A DNA stretch of 64,000 bases from contig CADBZW010000004.1 of NCBI GenBank assembly GCA_902799345.1, positions 62,001 through 126,000 of the forward strand. Direction: 5' to 3'. This document shows positions 1 through 12,149 of the stretch, piece by piece (position 1 is the stretch's first letter; each line of letters starts with the position of its first letter). Source of the stretch: an uncultured Bacteroidia bacterium (GTDB lineage Bacteria; Bacteroidota; Bacteroidia; Bacteroidales; F082). Under the pieces are notes generated by a model. That model did no database searches and was not told the DNA's origin. It saw only the letters and a list, made by a program, of their open reading frames with translations. The position numbers were made by a program, and so were the translations under genes.

Positions 1-2775
<2,775 letters not shown>

Positions 2776-2842
2776 CACTTCGGTTTTAAATCAAAAATTT
2801 TGAAATGCGAAGCATTCGACGAAGTCAATTTTAAATCTTTAA

Positions 2843-4200
<1,358 letters not shown>

Positions 4201-4220
4201 TCAGTTTCTGGCTTTTATAC

Positions 4221-4262
4221 TGAACCCCGACAGCCTTCACGACTATCGGGGTTCAATGTTTT
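4221..4262 (+). terminator. Probable terminator after eno
   Basis: TGAACCCCGA (4221-4230) pairs perfectly with TCGGGGTTCA (4246-4255) around a 15-base loop, followed by ATGTTTT. The T tract is short, so strength is uncertain. The convergent toxin gene ends 35 bp further on. Confidence 0.6.
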
Positions 4263-4289
4263 ATAAATGACCGATTCAATCCATTCTTA

Positions 4290-5081
4290 CTACTGCAACC
4301 TGTCAATCAGGGTTTCCTTCACAATTTGGTAAGCTGCCGTGGGGTCAAAAGACAATTCGGAACGAAGCAAGCCCATGGTATCACCCAAAAACTCCTCGTC
4401 GTTCAATTTGGCTTCCATGTTATTCACAAACTGCTTGTAAGTAGGCGGATTCTCTACGACAAATGCCATGTAACGATTATAGCATTGGATGATGTCATCG
4501 GCATCATATTGCCCTTGGGTAAGCCCTACATACAAATCAAACAAGTCGCGACCCTTCCTGCGCTGATACAATGCCCTCATCTTGGTTCCTAATAACTCGT
4601 TGAACTGGTAAGTGGTCAGCTCGGCTTGTCCTGTGAACCAACTGTTCTCCACTGAAAAAGGCCTCTTGACCAGTCCCAACACGTCGAAATGCTCATAGCA
4701 GTTGATTTCCACCTTCAGGCGAATGGGAACGGTAGGCGGTATCTCGGACTCCATGCGGAAAAGCATCGTGTTGTTGTAACGCTTAGGCTTAGTGACCTTA
4801 TTGGGCATGAAACTCAAGACCTCGCCTAACCTAAACAAAATGTCCTTGATAGGTCCAGGATGGATTTGCACGAGGTCGATGTCTTCGCTATAGCGTGGCT
4901 GGGGCGAAAGATACAGCTTGTGCAAGGCCGTTCCTCCACGAAAAGCCAATTGCGACGCAAGAAACTCATCGCTATAAATGGCCACGAGCGAGCGGCAGAT
5001 GAGGAGGTCTTGCTCGACTTGTGCAATGCTATCCCACGGCTTATGCTTTCTCCATTGTGTAATTGCTGATTCGTCTATCAT
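4290..5081 (-). CDS. AbiEii/AbiGii-family nucleotidyltransferase toxin
   Basis: This 263-residue protein has the AbiEii layout: a nucleotidyltransferase core with FRGGTALHKLYL (G49-G50-T51), the metal-binding acidic pair SEDIDLV (D67, D69), and a downstream conserved KMRALYQRRKGRDLFDLY segment. In the family, AbiEii is the toxin of a type IV-like toxin-antitoxin or abortive-infection pair and transfers nucleotides to RNA acceptors such as tRNA. It is the second gene of a two-gene operon and its ATG overlaps the antitoxin stop by four bases (ATGA), the coupling usual for these pairs. Key residues are intact. Antiphage activity is inferred from the family, not from this sequence. Confidence 0.85.
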   Translation of the reverse strand: MIDESAITQWRKHKPWDSIAQVEQDLLICRSLVAIYSDEFLASQLAFRGGTALHKLYLSPQPRYSEDIDLVQIHPGPIKDILFRLGEVLSFMPNKVTKPKRYNNTMLFRMESEIPPTVPIRLKVEINCYEHFDVLGLVKRPFSVENSWFTGQAELTTYQFNELLGTKMRALYQRRKGRDLFDLYVGLTQGQYDADDIIQCYNRYMAFVVENPPTYKQFVNNMEAKLNDEEFLGDTMGLLRSELSFDPTAAYQIVKETLIDRLQ

Positions 5082-5884
5082 AGGTCATCTACTTCAATTT
5101 GTGTATTAACAATGATTTTCCATCGCTTGTCGCATTCCGCATCAGTGCCGGATGGTGCAAAATGACTTAAAGGCACATATCCAAACCGTTTGCCAGAACG
5201 AACCAGCAAATCATAAAGACCATCAGCCATACTTTGCTCCAATATCACATGCTCCAACATGAAGCCAAGGCGTTGCATGGTTGAAACCGTTGTGTACTCC
5301 AAAATCTCTTCCGTGAATTTTGAAACATCCATAACCTCAACAAGTTCCATAAGGACGGTTGCCGCCCTTGACAACCCTCCGATGCTTCGGGCATATTGAA
5401 CCAAATCGATGGCAGTCAATTCAGGATTGGAGAACTTTACCGTTCCCGTTTCCGTATTTTTGCTTTGCAGAAACGAATGGGGGACTCTTTTTCTGAACTG
5501 CCAAACAAGGAGCGAATTCTTCTTCTGTGACGACTGGAACGAAGGAAACTCCGTCGTGACATAAAACTTTTGCGGACGCTGGTGAGCTGCTCCCAGCAAT
5601 TCTCCGGCACTTAACAGGCTCATATAGTATGGCTTATTCAAATACCGCATCAGATGATCAATATAATAATAAGGAGGCACAACACCCTTCGCAGCATAAT
5701 GGGGCGGGATGATGACATAGAACCGCTTATAGGGCGACGTGAGGACCTTTTGACTCGCCAGACGGTACAACTCATTGCTAATCACTTGCTCCGACAAGTT
5801 CGGGAAAGCATTCCTCACCTCCTCATACGAGAAGGATGACAGCCCGCTTATTGACCGTTCATATATCCAATTCCTAATCGTCAT
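5078..5884 (-). CDS. AbiEi-family antitoxin / transcriptional repressor
   Basis: The gene precedes the AbiEii-like toxin and overlaps it by four bases. About 268 residues. The N-terminal ~80 residues form a predicted winged helix (SYEEVRNAF, then NELYRLASQKVL), followed by the AbiEi_4-like region with YYMSLLSAGELLGAAHQRPQ and a C-terminal NPELTAIDLVQYA segment. AbiEi proteins neutralise AbiEii and repress their own promoter by binding inverted repeats. A TTG at 5902 would add six residues, but it lies inside the -7 box (5900-5907), so the ATG at 5884 is preferred and gives a very short leader. Confidence 0.8.
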   Translation of the reverse strand: MTIRNWIYERSISGLSSFSYEEVRNAFPNLSEQVISNELYRLASQKVLTSPYKRFYVIIPPHYAAKGVVPPYYYIDHLMRYLNKPYYMSLLSAGELLGAAHQRPQKFYVTTEFPSFQSSQKKNSLLVWQFRKRVPHSFLQSKNTETGTVKFSNPELTAIDLVQYARSIGGLSRAATVLMELVEVMDVSKFTEEILEYTTVSTMQRLGFMLEHVILEQSMADGLYDLLVRSGKRFGYVPLSHFAPSGTDAECDKRWKIIVNTQIEVDDL

Positions 5885-5899
5885 TGCAGAAATTTTATG

Positions 5900-5950
5900 C
5901 AAAAATAATCATTTTTTGATTATGTACGCAATATTTTTTGCATAATTATG
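5900..5950 (-). promoter_or_regulatory. Promoter and likely operator of the AbiE pair
   Basis: On the minus strand TTG (5929-5931) is followed after 21 bp by TATTTTTG (5900-5907). The same stretch holds the inverted repeat ATAATCA/TGATTAT and a wider ATGCAAAAA...TTTTTTGCAT repeat, plausible AbiEi binding sites that would occlude the promoter. Operator function is inferred from known AbiEi autoregulation. Confidence 0.5.
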
Positions 5951-6029
5951 CATTTTTCCAATCTCTCCCCTTGCAAATTCCAATTTCTTCTTGTATTAGC
6001 CCCCGATCAACCACAAACAAAACCAATGC

Positions 6030-6050
6030 GGCTGCCACGGTGTGACAGCC
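6030..6050 (+). repeat. Small palindromic repeat, copy 1 of 3
   Basis: GGCTGCCAC and GTGACAGCC form an imperfect hairpin followed by TTACAA. Related elements lie at 20609-20633 and 27793-27813, all intergenic and in the same orientation. Confidence 0.55.
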
Positions 6051-6054
6051 TTAC

Positions 6055-6084
6055 AAAACCTCCGGCCTATTTGGTTGGAGGTTT
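6055..6084 (-). terminator. Terminator of the MalY/PatB gene
   Basis: AAACCTCC (6056-6063) and GGAGGTTT (6077-6084) form an 8-bp stem directly after the stop codon of the minus-strand aminotransferase gene (6086). Confidence 0.6.
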
Positions 6085-6085
6085 G

Positions 6086-7255
6086 TTATCCAAACACCGC
6101 CTTCAGCCGCCGCATCGCCTCCTCCACCGTCGCCCTCGGGCAAGCCAAGTTGATGCGGAAGAAACCGCTGCCAGCCTCCTCGCCAAAGTCTTTACCACGG
6201 TTGAAGCCAAGATTCGCCTCTTGCGTCATCTTGTGCCATAACTCCTCTTCTGAAAGGCCATAGCCGTTGTAGTCGAGCCACATCATATAGGTGGCTTGCG
6301 GCTTGTGGAACCTCACCTTGGGCAGGTTCGTCGTCAGGAAATCGGTGACATAGTCGATGTTGCCTTGCACATAGTCAAGGAGTTGAGCGAGCCACTCGTC
6401 GCCTTGGTTCATGGCGGTTTGGGTAGCCACCTTACCAAAGATGTTACCGAGGTGCGCCTCCATGTCTTCGACGTAGGCGACATAAGTCTTGCGCAGGTAT
6501 TCGTTGGGGATGATGGCCGTCGAGGTGGCCAAGCCTGCCAAGTTGAAGGTCTTGGATGCCGCGTGGAAAGTGATGCAGTTCATGGCATACTGATGTCCCA
6601 AGGTGGCAAAAGGAATATGTTTGTAGCCAGGCAGAACCAAGTCACAGTGGATTTCGTCGGAGATGACCAACACATTGTTTTTCAAGCAGATTTCGCCCAA
6701 AAGCAACAACTCGTTTCGCGTCCAGCAACGGCCTACAGGGTTGTGAGGATTACAGAGAATCAGCATCTTGGCGGTCTTGGCTTGTTCGGCCAGTTGGTCG
6801 AAGTTGATTTCGTAGCCCTCACCTCTATCCACCAAGGTGTTGTAAACGAGTTTCCGTCCATGACTCGAAACGGCATGATGGAAAGGCGGATAGACGGGTG
6901 GCTGGATGATAACCTCGTCGCCGGGCTGGGTGAAAGCCAGCACTGCCATGTTGAAGCCACATACCACGCCAGGGGTGAACGACATCCATTCCGTCGGCAC
7001 CTCCCAGTTATGGCGACGCTTCAGCCAGCCTGCGATAGCCTCAAAATAAGGCTTATCCTTGAAGTGATAGCCATAGACGGGGTGTTCTGCCCTCTTCATC
7101 ACAGCCTCTCTAACAAAGTCGGGGGTCTCGAAGTCCATGTCGGCCACCCACATGGGCAGCACGTCGGGGTTGCCAAACACCTGTTGGCGCAAATCATACT
7201 TAACGCAGTTAGTATCAGCGCGATTGATTATCTTGTCGAAGTCGTATTTCATCAT
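6086..7255 (-). CDS. patB: MalY/PatB-family PLP-dependent C-S beta-lyase
   Basis: A 389-residue fold-type I PLP enzyme of the MalY/PatB branch, which generally cleaves cystathionine and related C-S bonds to give homocysteine or cysteine products, pyruvate and ammonia. The family opening is clear (YDLRQQVFGNPDVLPMWVAD, near residue 20), as are CNPHNPVGRCW before the PLP aspartate and the Schiff-base lysine motif ASKTFNLAGLATS. Length is normal. It stands alone, with a terminator immediately downstream and tRNA-Tyr divergent upstream. The exact substrate cannot be read from sequence; an aminotransferase label is the alternative usually given to this family. Confidence 0.88.
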   Translation of the reverse strand: MMKYDFDKIINRADTNCVKYDLRQQVFGNPDVLPMWVADMDFETPDFVREAVMKRAEHPVYGYHFKDKPYFEAIAGWLKRRHNWEVPTEWMSFTPGVVCGFNMAVLAFTQPGDEVIIQPPVYPPFHHAVSSHGRKLVYNTLVDRGEGYEINFDQLAEQAKTAKMLILCNPHNPVGRCWTRNELLLLGEICLKNNVLVISDEIHCDLVLPGYKHIPFATLGHQYAMNCITFHAASKTFNLAGLATSTAIIPNEYLRKTYVAYVEDMEAHLGNIFGKVATQTAMNQGDEWLAQLLDYVQGNIDYVTDFLTTNLPKVRFHKPQATYMMWLDYNGYGLSEEELWHKMTQEANLGFNRGKDFGEEAGSGFFRINLACPRATVEEAMRRLKAVFG

Positions 7256-7325
7256 TTATGAAGTTTTGGAGTTGCAAAATTGCGAAAAAAATCGCGTTTT
7301 TTAACAGAGATATGGAAAAAAGGCG

Positions 7326-7333
7326 TAATTTTG
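7326..7333 (+). promoter_or_regulatory. -7 box for tRNA-Tyr
   Basis: TAATTTTG matches TAnnTTTG 37 bp before the mature tRNA-Tyr 5' end. No clear -33 TTTG was found. Confidence 0.45.
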
Positions 7334-7370
7334 CAGCCGCAAATGACAGAGTATCGTTCTTTCAAATCTT

Positions 7371-7452
7371 GGGGGAGTCGCATAGTGGCAATTGCAACAG
7401 ACTGTAAATCTGTCCGGGTATCCGTTCGGTGGTTCGAGTCCACCCTCCCCCA
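7371..7452 (+). tRNA. tRNA-Tyr (GTA)
   Basis: Acceptor stem GGGGGAG (7371-7377) pairs with CTCCCCC (7445-7451), discriminator A at 7452. The anticodon arm ACAGA/TCTGT encloses CTGTAAA with anticodon GTA at 7404-7406. A long variable arm, typical of bacterial tRNA-Tyr, precedes a perfect T arm (GGTGG TTCGAGT CCACC, 7428-7444). CCA is not encoded. Confidence 0.97.
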
Positions 7453-7463
7453 CACAAGTTAAG

Positions 7464-7486
7464 CGAAGTCAAGGCTTCGTTTTTTT
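7464..7486 (+). terminator. Terminator of tRNA-Tyr
   Basis: CGAAG (7464-7468) pairs with CTTCG (7475-7479), followed by seven T residues. It lies 11 bp after the tRNA. Confidence 0.75.
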
Positions 7487-7559
7487 ATGTCCTAAGGTCG
7501 CCAAACATCAACAATTAAGAAATTTCACATTTTTCTTTCGCATAAAATAAATTATTCTA

Positions 7560-7567
7560 TATCTTTG
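7560..7567 (+). promoter_or_regulatory. -7 box for the RRM gene
   Basis: TATCTTTG matches TAnnTTTG and lies 20 bp before the ATG at 7588; a TTTC around 7536 may serve as a weak -33. Confidence 0.5.
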
Positions 7568-7587
7568 CACTAACAATTTCTATCTTT

Positions 7588-7914
7588 ATGAAAATTTTTG
7601 TCGCCAAACTAGCTTTCAAGACCACAACAGAAGATTTAAGAGCCTTATTCGAGCAATTCGGTACGGTGGAATCCTGCAAGGTCATCATGGATCACGAAAC
7701 GGGACGCTCAAAATGTTATGGCTTCGTGGAGATGCCTAACGATAATGAGGCATACAAGGCCATAGTGGAGACGGACGAGACCGTTTTCATGGGTAACGAA
7801 CTGCAAGTCAAGAAGTCGCGCCCTCAAGCCACGGTTGCTCCCAAGCCCGAAAAGCCCGTCAGGCCCAAGCGTCCGCATCACCCCTATGTCCCCAAGACTG
7901 AGGAATTAAGTTGA
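7588..7914 (+). CDS. Single-RRM RNA-binding protein
   Basis: A 108-residue protein made of one RNA recognition motif plus a short basic, proline-rich tail (KPEKPVRPKRPHHP). RNP2 is KIFVAKL at residues 2-8 and RNP1 is KCYGFVEM near residue 46-53, both with the aromatic residues expected to stack on RNA bases. Such small RRM proteins are common in Bacteroidota, and work in the phylum suggests they act as global RNA-binding regulators; the targets of this one are unknown. It has its own promoter and sits between two tRNA genes, which is probably chance. The tail is short compared with glycine-rich eukaryotic relatives. Confidence 0.9.
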   Translation: MKIFVAKLAFKTTTEDLRALFEQFGTVESCKVIMDHETGRSKCYGFVEMPNDNEAYKAIVETDETVFMGNELQVKKSRPQATVAPKPEKPVRPKRPHHPYVPKTEELS

Positions 7915-7964
7915 CGATTTGCATTTTTTTGCATAAAGTCGACCCACACTTTGAAAAAAAGCCG

Positions 7965-7972
7965 TATATTTG
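7965..7972 (+). promoter_or_regulatory. -7 box for tRNA-Arg
   Basis: TATATTTG matches TAnnTTTG 14 bp before the tRNA. The nearest upstream TTTG (7950-7953) is only 11 bp away, shorter than usual. Confidence 0.5.
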
Positions 7973-7986
7973 CAGCCGAAAAAGAT

Positions 7987-8063
7987 GGTCTGGTAGCTCA
8001 GCTGGATAGAGCAACAGCCTTCTAAGCTGTGGGTCTTGGGTTCGAATCCCAACCGGATCACCA
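7987..8063 (+). tRNA. tRNA-Arg (TCT)
   Basis: GGTCTGG (7987-7993) pairs, with two G-T pairs, to CCGGATC (8053-8059); discriminator A 8060, and CCA is encoded at 8061-8063. The anticodon stem ACAGC/GCTGT surrounds CTTCTAA, giving anticodon TCT at 8021-8023. The T arm TTGGG TTCGAAT CCCAA is perfect. Confidence 0.97.
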
Positions 8064-8067
8064 TCAT

Positions 8068-8093
8068 AAGGACTTCTTTTGAAGTCCTTTTTT
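8068..8093 (+). terminator. Terminator of tRNA-Arg
   Basis: AAGGACTTC (8068-8076), loop TTTT, GAAGTCCTT (8081-8089), then a T run: a perfect 9-bp stem of rho-independent form. Confidence 0.8.
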
Positions 8094-8100
8094 ATTTGTT

Positions 8101-8134
8101 TTTGGCAGAAAGGAACATTTTTTGCTTAGTTTTG
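8101..8134 (+). promoter_or_regulatory. Promoter for the DUF2007 gene
   Basis: TTTG (8101-8104), 22 bp, then TAGTTTTG (8127-8134). Its position rules out a start at 8122 and supports the ATG at 8161. Confidence 0.55.
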
Positions 8135-8160
8135 CACTACCAAACATAATCCTTATCACC

Positions 8161-8412
8161 ATGGAAAACGAAATCAAGAAAGTCTACACTGGCTCGTATA
8201 TGAACGCCGAGTTTATCGGCAGCGTGTTGGATCAAAACGGCATCCGTTTCCTCATCCGTAACTACCAACAAGAAAGCCTTGTGGCCGGATGGGCAGCCAA
8301 TGTCATCAAGGGCGAAGCCGCCGTGTATGTTTTCAGCGAGGACTACGACAAAGCCATGCTCCTGCTCGACGACATCAACGCTTGTGAAATCGATGAAGAA
8401 TCAATGAATTAA
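8161..8412 (+). CDS. DUF2007-family putative signal-transducing protein
   Basis: An 83-residue protein matching DUF2007 in size and pattern: KKVYTGSYMNAEFIGSVLDQNGI, then GWAANVIKGEAAVYVFSEDYDKA near the C-terminus. The family has a small ferredoxin-like fold related to the PII/ACT type and is described as putative signal transducing; no ligand is known here. It was started at the ATG at 8161, because a -7 promoter box covers 8127-8134 and a start at 8122 would precede transcription. The secreted phosphodiesterase gene follows after only 6 bp, so the two are probably co-transcribed. Confidence 0.8.
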   Translation: MENEIKKVYTGSYMNAEFIGSVLDQNGIRFLIRNYQQESLVAGWAANVIKGEAAVYVFSEDYDKAMLLLDDINACEIDEESMN

Positions 8413-8418
8413 AGAACC

Positions 8419-9318
8419 ATGCGTAGAAAACTGTTTTTATTTTTGTTGTGCTCCATGCTTGCAACACCAATTCTTCATGCGCAACCCAAAGCGAACCATG
8501 TCGTTCTCATAGGTCTTGATGGTTGGGCTTCACATGACCTCGACAAAGCCCATGACATCCCCAACCTGAGGAGTCTCATGGATGGCGGCGCCTGTTCGAT
8601 GCACAAGCGTTCCGTCATCCCTTCGAGTTCGGGTGTCAACTGGGCCAGCATGTTCATGGGGGCGGGTCCCGAGATGCATGGCTACACCACCTGGGGGTCG
8701 AAGACACCCGAAGTGGCTTCCATCGCCACCAACAAAAACGGCATCTTCCCTACTGTCTTTTCCGTAATACGCGAGCAACGTCCCGAGGCCGAGACGGGGT
8801 GCACCTTTGAATGGGACGGCATCAAATACGTCATCGACACGCTTTCCATCAGCCATATTGAGTATTTCGAGGAGGGTTGGAAGCAGGTGGAAGAAAACTG
8901 CGACAAGATTGTGAAATACATCAAGGACAAAAAACCGGTTTTCTTTGCCCCCTGTTTCGATGGCATTGATGGCATTGGGCATGAAAAAGGATGGTATTCA
9001 GAAGATTACTACAACTACCTTGTCCGTATCGACCGTTGTGTTGGACGTATCATACAAGCCTTGAAGGATGCCGGAATCTATGACGACACTGTTATCATCG
9101 TCACGGGCGACCACGGCGGACATGACCAAGGCCATGGTACATTGGACATACGCGACATGGAGAGTCCTTTAGTATTCTTCGGAAAAAACGTTCGTATAGG
9201 CTATCAAATCGATGCACCGTTAGTGCAATATGATATCGCTGCCACCATTGCCTATATCCTTGACCTCGACATTCCCGAGGCATGGCGTGGCAAGCCCGTC
9301 AAACAGGCCTTCGAATAG
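8419..9318 (+). CDS. Secreted alkaline phosphatase-superfamily phosphodiesterase
   Basis: A 299-residue protein with a Sec signal peptide (MRRKLFLFLLCSML, cleavage near HAQ at residue 22). It belongs to the type I phosphodiesterase/nucleotide pyrophosphatase branch: metal-binding GLDGW, then a nucleophile region VIPSSSGVNWASM, and a second metal site TGDHGGHDQGHG near residues 236-247. These are two-zinc hydrolases acting on phosphodiester or phosphonate substrates, probably in the periplasm. It follows the DUF2007 gene by 6 bp. At about 300 residues it is compact for this superfamily but retains both metal-site halves. The substrate cannot be inferred. Confidence 0.85.
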   Translation: MRRKLFLFLLCSMLATPILHAQPKANHVVLIGLDGWASHDLDKAHDIPNLRSLMDGGACSMHKRSVIPSSSGVNWASMFMGAGPEMHGYTTWGSKTPEVASIATNKNGIFPTVFSVIREQRPEAETGCTFEWDGIKYVIDTLSISHIEYFEEGWKQVEENCDKIVKYIKDKKPVFFAPCFDGIDGIGHEKGWYSEDYYNYLVRIDRCVGRIIQALKDAGIYDDTVIIVTGDHGGHDQGHGTLDIRDMESPLVFFGKNVRIGYQIDAPLVQYDIAATIAYILDLDIPEAWRGKPVKQAFE

Positions 9319-9336
9319 GAGTTCGGAAAAAATGCG

Positions 9337-9344
9337 TACCTTTG
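9337..9344 (+). promoter_or_regulatory. -7 box for the LolD-like gene
   Basis: TACCTTTG matches TAnnTTTG 20 bp before the ATG at 9364. Confidence 0.5.
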
Positions 9345-9363
9345 CACGCTAAATTTGTCAGAC

Positions 9364-10011
9364 ATGATTCAAGCAACAGGGATATACAAGTCCTACGGAT
9401 CGCTAGAGGTGTTGAAAGGCATCGACCTGCACATCAACAAGAAGGAAATCGTGAGCATCGTCGGGGCTTCGGGGGCGGGCAAGTCTACCCTACTCCACAT
9501 CATCGGCACCCTCGACAAGGCCGACCGCGGACAGCTGCGCATTGATGGCACCGAAGTCAATAAGCTGAACGACACCGAACTGGCCGCTTTCCGCAATAAA
9601 AAAATCGGCTTCGTCTTCCAGTTCCATCACCTCTTACCCGAGTTCACTGCCATCGAAAACATCTGCATCCCGGCATATATCGGGGGCATGGGTAAAAAAG
9701 AAGCCACGGAGAAAGCCATGAAACTTCTTGAATACTTGAATCTTATCGACAGAAAAGACCACAAGCCCTCGCAACTCTCGGGTGGCGAGCAGCAACGCAT
9801 CGCTGTGGCTCGCGCCCTTATCAACCAGCCCGCAGTGGTGTTGGCCGACGAGCCTTCGGGCAACCTCGACTCGAAGTCGGCTCAGGAGTTGCACAGACTG
9901 TTTTTCCGCCTTCGCGACGAGATGGGACAAACCTTTGTCATCGTCACGCATAATCCGGAGTTGGCTGCTATGTCGGATCGGACGATTACTATTAAGGATG
10001 GGAGGATTTAG
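9364..10011 (+). CDS. lolD: LolD-like ABC transporter ATP-binding protein
   Basis: A 215-residue ATPase of the LolD/MacB-type clade. Walker A is GASGAGKST (K40), the signature motif is LSGGEQQR, Walker B is [13 protein letters not shown], and the switch histidine sits in IVTHNPEL. LolD powers transfer of lipoproteins from the inner membrane to LolA with LolC/E permeases. A LolC/E-like permease gene lies about 4 kb away at 13773-14996, on the opposite strand, so the complex may be encoded by unlinked genes. The ATG at 9364 is chosen over a TTG at 9355. Other MacB-like export roles are possible. Confidence 0.8.
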   Translation: MIQATGIYKSYGSLEVLKGIDLHINKKEIVSIVGASGAGKSTLLHIIGTLDKADRGQLRIDGTEVNKLNDTELAAFRNKKIGFVFQFHHLLPEFTAIENICIPAYIGGMGKKEATEKAMKLLEYLNLIDRKDHKPSQLSGGEQQRIAVARALINQPAVVLADEPSGNLDSKSAQELHRLFFRLRDEMGQTFVIVTHNPELAAMSDRTITIKDGRI

Positions 10012-10079
10012 TTTAGAGTTTAGAGTTGTTGGATTAACAAACAATAATAACCGCATTTTTCCGTTAGGTGGATTAAAAT

Positions 10080-12149
10080 ATGAAGTTCATGAACAAAAGA
10101 CTTTTCTTTACTATACTTTTCGGCGCATCGTTGTTGTTGAGCGCCAATGTTGTCAAGGCACAAAACGCCGAGTCGTATGAGTCGTTGATGAAGAAAGGCA
10201 ACGACAAGTACAATGCCAAGGACTACATCAGCGCGAAGACCTATTACGAGATGGCGCTGAAGCAAAAAGCCAACGACCCGACTGCCAAAAAGAAGCTGGA
10301 GGAGAGTGTCAAGAAAATCCAGGAAGACGGTGCCCGTCAGGAGATTTTCTACTCCCACCTAGATACCGGCGACCAGTTCTACAGCCAACAAAAATACGAG
10401 GAGGCCCTGGCGGAATACGAACGCGCCTTGCAGGTGTTCCCTAACGACAAATACGTCACCGGTCAAGCCGAAGCCGTTCGCGCCATCCTCAAGGAACGTC
10501 AAGACAAACAAGACGCCTTCGACACGGCCATGAGTCTGGGCGAGAGCCTGCTGGCCGAGGACAACTTCGACGCCGCCATCATGCAGTTTGAAACGGCAAG
10601 CAGCATCTTCCCCACCGACAAGCTCCCCAAGGAGAAACTGGCTGACGCACGACAAAAGAAACAACTCTATACCGAGAAGGTGGCACGCTTCGACAAGCTC
10701 GTGGAAGAAGCCCGTCAGTTTGGGCTGAGAAAGAACTATGAATCCGCCATCGGCAAGCTCGACCAAGCCTTGGAGCTCTTCCCCAACGACGTGGAAGCCA
10801 ACGCCAAACGCGCCGAATACCAGGCCGCCAAAGGCATTGCCGACCAATACAACGGCATCATCGCCTCAGCCGACCGCCTTTACGAGAGCAAGTCCTATAA
10901 GGAAGCCAAGGCTCAGTATCAAAACGCCTTGGCCGTAGTGCCCGGCGATGCCTACGCCACGGATATGATCGGTCGTCTCAACCCGCTCATCGCCCAACAA
11001 GACGCCGAAGAGGCCGCACGCATCGCTGCGGAACAGGAAGCGGCACGTCTGGCTGCCGAAGCCGAGGCCGCAAGACTGGCAGCAGAGGCAGAAGCCGCCC
11101 GTATCGCTGCCGAACAAGAAGCTGCAAGGATTGCCGCCGAGCAAGAAGCCGCCCGACTGGCTGCCGAAGAGGCTGCCAGAATCGCGGCGGAACAGGAAGC
11201 TGCCCGTCTGGCCGCCGAGGCCGAGGCCGCTCGTATCGCTGCCGAAGAGGAAGCCGCGCGTCAGGCCGCTCTCGCCGCTGCCGAGGCCGAACGCCAAGCC
11301 GCCATCAAAACCATGATGGATGCAGCCGACGCCTTGTTCGACCAACTAGACTATCCCCAAGCCAAAGTGAAATACCAAGAGGTCGTAGCCTTCGACGAGG
11401 GCAACGCCGCTGCCACCGCCAGAATCAACGAAATCGACAGCATCCTGGCGCAGATGGCCGCCGAGCTGGAAGCCAACTACAACAAGGCCATGACCGCCGG
11501 CAACCAGGCCATGACTGAAGAGAAGTACGCCGAGGCCATCACGCAGTATCAATCGGCATTGGTCATCAAGCCCGAGGACCCCGCTGCCACGACACAGCTG
11601 GCCGCTGCCACCAAGGCGGAGAGCGACCGCATCACCGCTTTGCGTAACCAATACGACAAATTCGTCAAGGAAGGCGACGCCCACTTCAAGACCAACACCT
11701 TCGACAAGGCCATCGAGGCCTACACCAAAGCCGAGGAACTTGGTCTGGAGACCTACCCCACCGAGATGATAGCCCGCATCAGCGAGATCATCGAACAGAA
11801 CAAACTGTATGAGCTGAACAATGAGCCCATGCTGCTTGCCGCCGGACAAGCCCAGCGTTTCGACTTCAACAAGATTGAGGTGGCGGTGCGTCGTTCCAAC
11901 TACATCATCATCAAGGTGCGCAACCCGCATCCCGAGAAGACCTTCCCGATGATCGTCTCCTTCGGCGGCACCGGTGGAAAGAACGGCGGCTTCGTGCTGC
12001 CTATCGCCGCCACCGAGGAAGAAAAGACCTTCATCTTCCGTATCGGCTCACAGTACAAATGGTTCAGCGAAGACAACACCTGGATTGAGATTATCTCCGA
12101 GAACAATGAAGTGGAGATCGGAAAGTTGGAGATTTCGAGAAGCAATTAA
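10080..12149 (+). CDS. Secreted TPR protein with an alanine-rich coiled-coil repeat
   Basis: A 689-residue protein with a signal peptide ending near VVKAQ. Tetratricopeptide-like helices occupy about residues 30-300 (repeated YE..YEMALK, YEEALAEYERAL, YESAIGKLDQAL) and resume at about 410-570. Between them, residues 311-399 are ten nearly identical nine-residue units of EAARIAAEQ type, one of them missing a residue; this should form a long rigid helix. The last ~110 residues are a beta-rich domain (FPMIVSFGG, IFRIGSQYKWF). It is likely a periplasmic or envelope scaffold; no enzymatic motif was seen. An ATG at 10089 is an alternative start. Its stop overlaps by four bases the stop of the convergent gene. 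Confidence 0.75.
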   Translation: MKFMNKRLFFTILFGASLLLSANVVKAQNAESYESLMKKGNDKYNAKDYISAKTYYEMALKQKANDPTAKKKLEESVKKIQEDGARQEIFYSHLDTGDQFYSQQKYEEALAEYERALQVFPNDKYVTGQAEAVRAILKERQDKQDAFDTAMSLGESLLAEDNFDAAIMQFETASSIFPTDKLPKEKLADARQKKQLYTEKVARFDKLVEEARQFGLRKNYESAIGKLDQALELFPNDVEANAKRAEYQAAKGIADQYNGIIASADRLYESKSYKEAKAQYQNALAVVPGDAYATDMIGRLNPLIAQQDAEEAARIAAEQEAARLAAEAEAARLAAEAEAARIAAEQEAARIAAEQEAARLAAEEAARIAAEQEAARLAAEAEAARIAAEEEAARQAALAAAEAERQAAIKTMMDAADALFDQLDYPQAKVKYQEVVAFDEGNAAATARINEIDSILAQMAAELEANYNKAMTAGNQAMTEEKYAEAITQYQSALVIKPEDPAATTQLAAATKAESDRITALRNQYDKFVKEGDAHFKTNTFDKAIEAYTKAEELGLETYPTEMIARISEIIEQNKLYELNNEPMLLAAGQAQRFDFNKIEVAVRRSNYIIIKVRNPHPEKTFPMIVSFGGTGGKNGGFVLPIAATEEEKTFIFRIGSQYKWFSEDNTWIEIISENNEVEIGKLEISRSN
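11010..11276 (+). repeat. Ten-unit 27-bp coding tandem repeat
   Basis: Ten degenerate units encode EAAR(I/L)AAE(Q/A); unit six is one codon short. The repeat is in frame inside the TPR protein gene and could expand or contract by slippage. Confidence 0.85.

Noticed and set aside
7252..7455. 67-codon minus-strand frame covering tRNA-Tyr (DSNHRTDTRTDLQSVA type).
   Set aside because: It is the antisense translation of a tRNA gene, a well-known false protein.
11010..11276. CRISPR array.
   Set aside because: The units are in-frame, degenerate coding repeats without spacers; no cas genes are in the window.
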